Shown: piece after piece, positions 1-5,454 of the stretch
Layout of the letters: every line of letters begins with the position of its first letter
How positions within the stretch are numbered: position 1 is the stretch's first letter
Assembly: GCA_040880545.1 (NCBI GenBank)
Contig: JBBDIE010000064.1
Location: 1-5,454, forward strand
Direction: 5' to 3'
DNA: 5,454 bases
DNA from: M55B112 sp040880545
Lineage (GTDB): Bacteria > Bacteroidota > Bacteroidia > Bacteroidales > GCA-2748055
Program-made: the position numbers and the translations under genes
The notes under the pieces: model-generated
The model's input: the letters and a program-made list of their open reading frames with translations, nothing else
Told to the model about the DNA's origin: nothing
Databases searched by the model: none

Positions 1-2055
1 ATGAAATCCACCTTTGAAGTCCATCATCCCGATCTTGCATTAAGCCCCTTTACGGGGATGTCAAAAAAACATTATATTGAGCTGGCCAGGTACCTGCTTG
101 AAAGGGCCTTTACCCACGTCAATTCGCTGGAGACGCACCTCACATTTCCAATTGTTCCGGGAAAGACCTACCCACAACCGGGCGATCCGGATTGGAGGCA
201 CCGCTCACTCGAGTTTGAAGCACTGGAACGGACTTTTACATTGGCAGGTCCGCTGATTCACCTGGACCCGGATGTCACCATTGGAAATATCAAACTACGC
301 GAATATTACTGCCTTCACCTGTATCGTGCACTGACTCCAGGTCATGCAAACTCTCTGCCGCTGCCCGAAGACCTGCCCGATTCCACATACCAGTTTACCT
401 GTGAATTCGGGGGACTCTTCAAAACATTGCTGCTGATGCCTGACACCCTCTGGCCACATTTTACGAAAAAGCAGCAGGATGAAATGGCTGTGACCATCTC
501 AAAATGGGGGCACCACCGGACCACCCAAAACAACTGGAGGATATTCAATATAACAACCCTCTCTTTTTTGAAGAAAGCAGGCTATGAAATCGATGAAGAT
601 TTGCTTAAAAGTCACCTGCAATGGGTGGTCTCATACCATTCGGGAGATGGGTGGTACCTGGAGCAAACCTACAATTACTATTCCATCAGTCTTTTTATTG
701 TCTACATGACCATCTGGAACCGGGCCTTTGGTGATGAGCATTATCCTGAGATTGCTGAGGTTATTGAACGTTCGGCACAGAAACTGATGGAGTCGATTAC
801 CTCTTTTTTCGGTCGTGATGGCTTCGTCAATATGTGGTCGCGCAGTATCACCTACAGGACCTGGGTTTCGGGTGCGTTCCCGGTAGCATTTATGCTAAAA
901 CGAAAGGATCTCCTTGACCCGGGATTCGCCAGGCGCCTCTGTTCAGGATCCCTTCTGCAATTTGTTACCCGCGACGATTTTTTTGTGAATGACATTCCCA
1001 GCCTGGGGTTCTATGGTCAGAAGGATTATATGATCCAGAATTACAGCTGTCCGGCCAGTCCGTTCATCATGTTCCTGCCAATGATCGCTCTTGCTCTGCC
1101 GGATGACAACCCTTTCTGGACCGCCGCGGAGAATGAAGGTTTTTGGGAGACCCTCGGTGGTGAGTCGAGACAGCTGGTACTGGAAAGTCCGGGCCTTGTA
1201 CTGGTCAACCACGGAAAGACCGGTACGTCCGAGATCATACCCGGAAAGGTCTATTATGACGATCCCAACTACTCCAAGCTGGTCTACAACACTCATTTCC
1301 CCTGGGAGGACCATAACCCGGAAGGGGGAACCTCCATGGAGTACAGTTTTCGCAGTCATGACCCCAGGGATGCCCGGGGCGATGATATCAACTTTTATCT
1401 TACCGGGAAAACTGTGGACAACAGTATAGAGCGGAATAGAAGTTTTTCCATTTCACAGAGTATGTTTTTTAATGGCGTAAGAAAGGGGGTGGTCTACCGG
1501 CAGGCCATCATGCGAAAACCACCAAACAACGGGGTAGGGTATATCATCGACCTGGCGGAGATCACCATCCCAGGCGGAGTGATCAGGGTCGACAGGTCGA
1601 GGCTGGCATTTGAGTATGAGCTTACCCTCGGACATTTTGGATTGCCCCATATCGATGGTGTCATGCCGGAAGTTGGAAAGATTGAAAATAAAAAGATTAA
1701 GGGAATGACCGCATCGATTCCCGGGAGAAAGGTAGCCCTGATTGCATACCATGGGTGGGATAGTATCGAATTGCGTACACATGCAGAAAGGAATGCAGAA
1801 GCCGTTGAAAGCACGGTATTGTATGTTCAGAAAAAGCGGGTGGATAAGAGCCCGCCTATGGAGCTGATGGTCACCGCCATGATGCATAAGACAGATGACA
1901 ACGAATGGACCCCGGAGGAGCTTGATCCGGTGAGGGAGATTGAGATAATGGACATTACCCCGTCAGGTTCTGCCCTTGGAGTAATCCTCACCCTGCAGAG
2001 CGGTGAAAAGGTGGAGGTCGATTTCAGGGATATTGATGGAAAAAGGAGCTGTTAA
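1..2055 (+). CDS. DUF2264 family protein, probable carbohydrate-active enzyme
   Basis: This 684-residue protein resembles the DUF2264 family, whose members have an N-terminal helical (alpha/alpha) toroid and a C-terminal beta-rich domain. Visible signatures are an SPFTGMSKKH segment (residues 15-24), NNWRIFNI (177-184), SGDGWYLEQTYNYYS (214-228), FGRDGFVNMWSRSITYR (270-286), a CPASPF segment (350-355) and KLVYNTHFPW (426-435). Residues from about 390 to the end look beta-rich. The N-terminus is hydrophilic with no signal peptide, so the protein is probably cytoplasmic. From memory and unverified, some DUF2264 proteins are classed with glycoside hydrolase family 154 (beta-glucuronidase), and the fold also recalls polysaccharide lyases; neither activity is shown by the sequence. 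A KdgF-like cupin gene follows 92 bases downstream, which fits uronate catabolism. The ATG is the first base of the window, so an earlier start cannot be excluded, but length and N-terminal motif suggest a near-complete protein. GC is clearly higher than in the minus-strand genes. Confidence 0.85.
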   Translation: MKSTFEVHHPDLALSPFTGMSKKHYIELARYLLERAFTHVNSLETHLTFPIVPGKTYPQPGDPDWRHRSLEFEALERTFTLAGPLIHLDPDVTIGNIKLREYYCLHLYRALTPGHANSLPLPEDLPDSTYQFTCEFGGLFKTLLLMPDTLWPHFTKKQQDEMAVTISKWGHHRTTQNNWRIFNITTLSFLKKAGYEIDEDLLKSHLQWVVSYHSGDGWYLEQTYNYYSISLFIVYMTIWNRAFGDEHYPEIAEVIERSAQKLMESITSFFGRDGFVNMWSRSITYRTWVSGAFPVAFMLKRKDLLDPGFARRLCSGSLLQFVTRDDFFVNDIPSLGFYGQKDYMIQNYSCPASPFIMFLPMIALALPDDNPFWTAAENEGFWETLGGESRQLVLESPGLVLVNHGKTGTSEIIPGKVYYDDPNYSKLVYNTHFPWEDHNPEGGTSMEYSFRSHDPRDARGDDINFYLTGKTVDNSIERNRSFSISQSMFFNGVRKGVVYRQAIMRKPPNNGVGYIIDLAEITIPGGVIRVDRSRLAFEYELTLGHFGLPHIDGVMPEVGKIENKKIKGMTASIPGRKVALIAYHGWDSIELRTHAERNAEAVESTVLYVQKKRVDKSPPMELMVTAMMHKTDDNEWTPEELDPVREIEIMDITPSGSALGVILTLQSGEKVEVDFRDIDGKRSC

Positions 2056-2147
2056 AAAGGAAACCAGATTTAGAGACCAAATTGAGAATATAGCTGATAA
2101 TAAAAAGATTATGAAGATTTCTATCAGTAACAGAAAACAGTGCATAT

Positions 2148-2468
2148 ATGAAGGATAAAAAAGGATTTACAGAGATAGCACCCGGGGTGTACAGGAGAAT
2201 CACTTACCAGGAAAACCTGATGGTGGCTGTGATTGATTTTACAGGCGGACCGATGAAGGAGCCGGACCCTTACCACAGTCATGTCCATGAACAGATCACC
2301 TATGTCGCTTCAGGTCGTCTGAAGTTTATCATTGAAGGTGAGGAAAAAGAGTTGAAGGAAGGGGACACCATTGCCATTCCATCCGGAAGGAAACACACCA
2401 TACAAACCCTCACATCTAAGGTGAGGCTGGTGGACAGCTTTTCACCCATCCGGGAGGATTTCCTGTAA
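2148..2468 (+). CDS. small single-domain cupin, KdgF-like
   Basis: The 106-residue protein is essentially one cupin barrel. Cupin motif 1 is seen as H43-x-H45-xxx-Q49-xxxxxx-G56, with Gln in the usual Glu position, and motif 2 as G72-xxxxx-P78-x-G80-xx-H83. H43, H45, Q49 and H83 are therefore the likely metal ligands. The HSHxHEQ segment and overall length resemble KdgF, which converts 4,5-unsaturated uronate monosaccharides to their linear keto form in pectin and alginate catabolism. No signal peptide is present, so it is probably cytoplasmic. It lies 92 bases after the DUF2264 gene on the same strand, with no recognisable promoter between, so co-transcription is likely. The ATG start has no clear ribosome binding site, as is common in Bacteroidota. 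Small cupins are functionally diverse, so the fold is certain but the KdgF role is inferred from motif and neighbour. Confidence 0.85.
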   Translation: MKDKKGFTEIAPGVYRRITYQENLMVAVIDFTGGPMKEPDPYHSHVHEQITYVASGRLKFIIEGEEKELKEGDTIAIPSGRKHTIQTLTSKVRLVDSFSPIREDFL

Positions 2469-2554
2469 ATGGGGGAGGAGTTGCAGACAATTTTTACCAG
2501 TCATTTGTTGTGCCTGGAATATTTATTATGAGATTTCTCAGGATTAAAAAGTCT

Positions 2555-3130
2555 TCATAAAGGTTGTTGCAGCTCTTTCCGGACATACATAATAATCTTC
2601 CACCTGTCTTCCGGCCGAATCTGGGGGCCATGGGCTCCCATAATGCCTCTTCCAACTGTAATAATATGGTATAATTCACCATCCGGACGGTTTATGGATG
2701 CTTCCTGGGTTAAATTGCCGGGCGGAAATTTATACACACCGCTGGTGAATAGATTACCCTGGCCATCGCCATTAATGCCATGGCAATTAATGCAAAAACG
2801 GTTATACAAAACTTCACCTCTCTCAATATTTTCACTGGTATACTCCAAGGGGTTGAAAATAGTTTTTCCGGCAAGCAGCAGATCCTCATCATCTTTCTCA
2901 TAAGGGTACGGAATCTTACCACGTGGTACAGTTCCTTCAACAGGTGCCTGCATTGTTTTCCCGTCTTTATGTACAGGATTCTCCGAATAGGCTTCATAAG
3001 CTCTTGAAAGATCCATCTCCGGAAGGTAATCGTATCCTGGATTGTTGTTATCTCTGTGACAAGCTGTCGTAAATATAACAGCCATAAAAATTACACCTAC
3101 TATTTTTACTTCAGTTAAATAACGCATCAT
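2555..3130 (-). CDS. actE: alternative complex III subunit ActE, monoheme cytochrome c lipoprotein
   Basis: ActE is a periplasmic-side monoheme cytochrome c of alternative complex III that passes electrons from the complex to a terminal acceptor. The 191-residue protein begins with a hydrophobic segment (about residues 8-22) and a lipobox-like FTTAC, making C24 the likely lipidated residue. Family features follow: YLPEMDLSRAYEAY (35-48), APVEGTVPRG (62-71), and the heme motif CINCH (113-117) followed by GINGDGQG. M164 in the GRGIMGAHG segment is a plausible distal heme ligand, and a C-terminal DRWKIIMYV helix (175-183) closes the cytochrome fold. An in-frame TGA lies directly before the ATG at 3130, so the start is at 3130 or the adjacent ATG at 3127. 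It lies 111 bases after actF and is the last gene of the cluster. In the order I know, actE precedes actF, so its position here is unusual. A possible separate promoter lies just upstream. Confidence 0.92.
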   Translation of the reverse strand: MMRYLTEVKIVGVIFMAVIFTTACHRDNNNPGYDYLPEMDLSRAYEAYSENPVHKDGKTMQAPVEGTVPRGKIPYPYEKDDEDLLLAGKTIFNPLEYTSENIERGEVLYNRFCINCHGINGDGQGNLFTSGVYKFPPGNLTQEASINRPDGELYHIITVGRGIMGAHGPQIRPEDRWKIIMYVRKELQQPL

Positions 3131-3161
3131 TCATTCATTTATTTTTCATTCGGCTGAAACA

Positions 3162-3169
3162 CAAAGATA
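3162..3169 (-). promoter_or_regulatory. candidate Bacteroidota -7 promoter box upstream of actE
   Basis: Read on the minus strand the bases are TATCTTTG, a full match to the Bacteroidota primary sigma factor -7 consensus TAnnTTTG, ending about 31 bases before the actE ATG. I see no TTTG-like -33 element at the expected spacing, so only half of a promoter is supported. If real, it would let actE be transcribed apart from actC-D-F. Confidence 0.3.
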
Positions 3170-3241
3170 CAGTTCAATCCTTCTGTCCGGATCCGGTTTT
3201 TATCAGGTTTTATTCCAAATTTAATAATTAAACGTTGCAAA

Positions 3242-4405
3242 TTATAAATTCTGATATTCCATACTCTCTTTTATAAAAGGATGATTAAAGGGTACCAACG
3301 ATGCTTTTGATAACGACCGGAACACGAACCATAGAAATAAACCTGCAAATCCTACAGAAAGCCCTAGCTCAAGGAAATTAATTCCAGCTTCTTCAGCCAT
3401 AATCCCGGGCATCACCGCCAGGTAAAAATCTATCCAGTGGCCTGCAATTACAATAACAGAGACAACAACCATCATTACATTCTTTCTTGGGGATTTTCGC
3501 GGTAACAGAGCCAGAAACGGTATGAAAAATCCCAGTGCAACATTCAGAAACATTAGCAAAGAGTAATTTTCCTGTCGCCTGATAAAATAAATGGTTTCTT
3601 CGGGAATATTGGCATACCATATCAGCATAAATTGGGAGAACCATAAATACATCCAGAAGATACTGAATCCAAAAAGGTATTTACCCAGGTCATGCAAATG
3701 CTCTTCATTAACGTGTGGCAGATAGTTCTTTGATTTTAAATAGACTACCAAAAGAATAATCACAGCAACACCACTTACAAAAAGCGAGGAGAATACATAC
3801 CATGCATACAATGTGCTATACCAGTGCGGTTCGATTGACATTAAAATATCCCATGAAGATGTTGAATTTGTAATGGCAAAAAACACGAGAAAAAGGATGG
3901 CGAACAGGTGGCTCTTTTTAAAATTATTTTCATTGAAAGCGTGGTCGTCCTTTATTGATAATTGCCTGATTTTAGCGCTTAAAAATATCCATCCTGCAAA
4001 ATAAATGACCATCCTGACAATGAAAAACCCGGTGTTCAGGTATGCTTTTTTTCCTTCGATTATCGGGTCAGGATCCGCGTGTGTCCAGTGATAAATATCA
4101 TGCATACCAAACACAACAATGATGGCCATTAATAATGCGGAAACAGGCAAAAAAGAAGCCATAGCCTCAGGTATACGCTGAATACTGGTATGCCAGCCTG
4201 ATTGCCCGACAATATGTACGCTTATAAAGAACATACCGGCCAGGGAAAAAGATAGAAAATAAAAGGTATTTAGCAGGATATTCGCCCAGATTCTTTCCGA
4301 GGGTAATGTAAAAATACCTGTTAGAAGGGCAGTAATACCTATCGAAATCAAAATAATGAAAAATATTTTCTGCCTTATTGTAAAATTAAATTTCTGAGGT
4401 TCCAT
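3242..4405 (-). CDS. actF: alternative complex III subunit ActF, ten-helix membrane protein
   Basis: ActF is an integral membrane subunit of alternative complex III, structurally related to ActC and often annotated as quinol:cytochrome c oxidoreductase quinone-binding subunit 2. From the ATG at 4405 the protein has 387 residues with about ten hydrophobic helices, starting near residues 14-34, 43-65, 85-101, 122-143, 165-182, 200-222, 242-265, 283-300, 309-335 and 345-364. Family motifs include SWDILMSIEPHWYSTLY (184-200), WYANIPEET (263-271), LLPRK (300-304), GHWIDFY (322-328) and NHPF (374-377) close to the C-terminus. The frame stays open to a TTG at 4456, with another ATG at 4423. I prefer 4405 because it leaves a short 13-residue tail before helix 1 and because the extension contains a 9-base direct repeat more like leader DNA. 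It sits between actD (88 bases upstream) and actE (111 bases downstream). GC is low, 30-32% in sampled lines. Confidence 0.92.
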   Translation of the reverse strand: MEPQKFNFTIRQKIFFIILISIGITALLTGIFTLPSERIWANILLNTFYFLSFSLAGMFFISVHIVGQSGWHTSIQRIPEAMASFLPVSALLMAIIVVFGMHDIYHWTHADPDPIIEGKKAYLNTGFFIVRMVIYFAGWIFLSAKIRQLSIKDDHAFNENNFKKSHLFAILFLVFFAITNSTSSWDILMSIEPHWYSTLYAWYVFSSLFVSGVAVIILLVVYLKSKNYLPHVNEEHLHDLGKYLFGFSIFWMYLWFSQFMLIWYANIPEETIYFIRRQENYSLLMFLNVALGFFIPFLALLPRKSPRKNVMMVVVSVIVIAGHWIDFYLAVMPGIMAEEAGINFLELGLSVGFAGLFLWFVFRSLSKASLVPFNHPFIKESMEYQNL

Positions 4406-4429
4406 CTTATTTCTATAGTTCATTAATTG

Positions 4430-4452
4430 TCTCTGGTTCCGGCTCTCTGGTT
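4430..4452. repeat. 9-base direct repeat in the actD-actF junction
   Basis: TCTCTGGTT occurs at 4430-4438 and again at 4444-4452, separated by CCGGC, giving a 14-base period. It lies upstream of the preferred actF start at 4405 and inside the possible TTG-initiated extension. It may be a small local duplication; a regulatory role is not shown. Confidence 0.5.
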
Positions 4453-4493
4453 GCAAAATATATTCGCTGATTTTGCCCCTGTTTCTTCAGATA

Positions 4494-5018
4494 TCATGTT
4501 ACTTCATTATTTTCTTTCTTTATCCCTCTTGCTCCAACCTCCTTAAGTAAAACTTCCAACTGTTCGGTTTTGGTGCTACCCTCTGCTTCAAGTAATATTA
4601 CAAAATGGTCATCTGTTATCCTCTTGTCATATATCCGGTTTTCTGCCCCTGGGCCAAGTTTGGATCTTATTAAAAATGCAAAAACCATACCCATGGCCGC
4701 AAATAAAATTGTTGTTTCAAAGATTACCGGAATAAACGAAGGAACTGAAAAAAAAGGTTTGCCACCAATATTCAGTGGGTAGCTTTTCGTAAACACCCAG
4801 GTTTGAAATACAAACGCGCCAACTGCCCCGATCATTCCAAAAATGAAGCCCACCAGGGGAATATTGGATTTTTTCAATCCCAGTAAGCCATCTAAACCAT
4901 GTACCGGAAAAGGGGTAAATACATCAAGTATCTTCACTTGCTTTTTTGTCAAAAATTTAACCGCATTTACTAAATCCTGTTCATCTAAGAAATAACCTGA
5001 TACCAGTTTATGTTCCAT
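4494..5018 (-). CDS. actD: alternative complex III subunit ActD (DUF3341)
   Basis: ActD is a small membrane subunit of alternative complex III carrying a DUF3341 domain; it has no known cofactor and helps hold the membrane part together. The 174-residue protein shows the usual layout: a soluble N-terminal part (1-50) with a DVFTPFPVHGLD motif (32-43), a first membrane helix (about 53-76), the segment GGKPFFSVPSFIPVIFE (85-101) leading into a second helix (about 95-117), and a soluble C-terminal tail with a short ferredoxin-like stretch, DDHFVILLEA. The ATG at 5018 gives the expected N-terminus. It follows actC after 59 bases and precedes actF on the same strand, so it is almost certainly part of one operon with them. 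Length and motifs look intact. Confidence 0.93.
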   Translation of the reverse strand: MEHKLVSGYFLDEQDLVNAVKFLTKKQVKILDVFTPFPVHGLDGLLGLKKSNIPLVGFIFGMIGAVGAFVFQTWVFTKSYPLNIGGKPFFSVPSFIPVIFETTILFAAMGMVFAFLIRSKLGPGAENRIYDKRITDDHFVILLEAEGSTKTEQLEVLLKEVGARGIKKENNEVT

Positions 5019-5077
5019 CTTCAGTAGTTTATTTATTGAAAGTATTCAGATTTTTCGGACGCATGCCTGCCCTGCTT

Positions 5078-5454
5078 TTACTCTTCATTTTTTTTAAATT
5101 TTTCTGCCGATGACTTAATAATTCCCTTCACCTCGGCGATAGCAATAACCGGAAAGAATCTTATAAACAAAAAGAATCCGGTAAAGAATATTCCCAACGT
5201 GCCAACAAAAATCATCACCTCTACAATGGTCGGTTTATACATTGTCCAGCTTGAGGGCAGGTAATCGCGGTGAAGTGAGGTTACGATAATCACAAACCGC
5301 TCAAACCACATGCCGATATTGATAAAAATTGAAAGTATAAATGTAAAAACGATATTCCTTCTAAGTTTTTTAATCCATAACAACTGCGGGAATATAACGT
5401 TACAGGACATCATTGTAACATAAGCCCACCAATAAGGGCCGGTAGCCCGGTTTA
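5078..5454 (-). CDS. actC: alternative complex III subunit ActC (NrfD/PsrC family), C-terminal part
   Basis: ActC is the large NrfD/PsrC-type membrane subunit that carries the quinol oxidation site of alternative complex III, next to the iron-sulfur subunit ActB. Only the last 125 residues or so are in the window; the reading frame is open to the right edge, so the gene continues beyond it and the ATG at 5413 is internal. Visible features are the GPYWWAYVTM segment near the edge, then CNVIFPQLLW, a helix with SIFINIGMWFERFVI, the conserved loop TSLHRDYLPSSW, and a last hydrophobic helix (IFVGTLGIFFTGFFLFIRFF) before a charged tail ending KKNEE. These residues match Bacteroidota ActC closely. 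It lies first in the visible cluster, 59 bases before actD; ActA and ActB genes are expected upstream, outside the window. Confidence 0.92.
   Translation of the reverse strand, partial: NRATGPYWWAYVTMMSCNVIFPQLLWIKKLRRNIVFTFILSIFINIGMWFERFVIIVTSLHRDYLPSSWTMYKPTIVEVMIFVGTLGIFFTGFFLFIRFFPVIAIAEVKGIIKSSAEKFKKNEE

Noticed and set aside
943..1359. 138-codon open frame on the minus strand inside the DUF2264 gene
   Set aside because: It lies fully antisense to a gene with clear family motifs, its translation has no recognisable domain, and such frames are expected in GC-richer coding DNA.
1091..1429. 112-codon plus-strand frame inside the DUF2264 gene
   Set aside because: Shifted-frame shadow, rich in Arg, Pro and Thr, without recognisable features.
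1453..1887. 144-codon open frame on the minus strand, with a nested 106-codon frame
   Set aside because: Antisense to the C-terminal half of the DUF2264 gene; Cys- and His-rich translation looks like a shadow, with no domain or start signal.
2093..2130. CTGATA ... TATCAG inverted repeat between the DUF2264 and cupin genes
   Set aside because: Six-base arms with a loop of about 22 AT-rich bases and no T tract; not a convincing terminator, operator or riboswitch.
2643..2903. 86-codon plus-strand frame antisense to actE
   Set aside because: Overlaps the heme-binding part of a well-supported cytochrome gene; no domain.
3187..3196. Perfect 10-base palindrome CCGGATCCGG followed by TTTTT on the plus strand, between actF and actE
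   Set aside because: A stem of three pairs with a four-base loop is too weak for a terminator, and no plus-strand gene ends there; several 10-base palindromes are expected by chance in a window of this size.
3220..3232. AT-only palindrome TTTAATAATTAAA just after the actF stop
   Set aside because: All-AT stem with a one-base loop in an AT-rich spacer; expected by chance and not stable.

Overview
The window looks like a piece of a Bacteroidota chromosome. The main reason is a minus-strand cluster encoding subunits of the alternative complex III (ACIII, Act) quinol:electron-acceptor oxidoreductase, with protein sequences of the Bacteroidota type. Supporting signs are starts without clear Shine-Dalgarno sequences and one match to the Bacteroidota -7 promoter box (TAnnTTTG). 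The genus cannot be told from the sequence.

There are two blocks pointing towards each other. On the plus strand (1-2468), a large cytoplasmic DUF2264 protein is followed 92 bases later by a small KdgF-like cupin. Together they suggest intracellular breakdown of uronic-acid-containing oligosaccharides; this is inferred from family membership and pairing. On the minus strand (5454 down to 2555), transcription runs actC (only its 3' part is in the window), actD, actF, actE. ActC and ActF are polytopic membrane subunits, ActD is a two-helix DUF3341 subunit, and ActE is a lipid-anchored monoheme cytochrome c. ActA (multiheme cytochrome) and ActB (iron-sulfur subunit) would be expected just beyond the right edge.

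Three points stand out. First, the order at the distal end is actD-actF-actE, whereas the order I know for this family is D-E-F. Second, no cytochrome oxidase genes follow; the cluster stops at actE and meets the cupin gene tail to tail. Third, base composition changes between the blocks: hand-counted 60-base lines give 53-57% GC in the DUF2264 gene and 30-35% in actF/actD. I found no RNA genes, CRISPR array, insertion sequence or convincing terminator. All gaps between genes are shorter than 120 bases. I see no strong evidence of a wholly new system; the most open question is the activity of the DUF2264-cupin pair.
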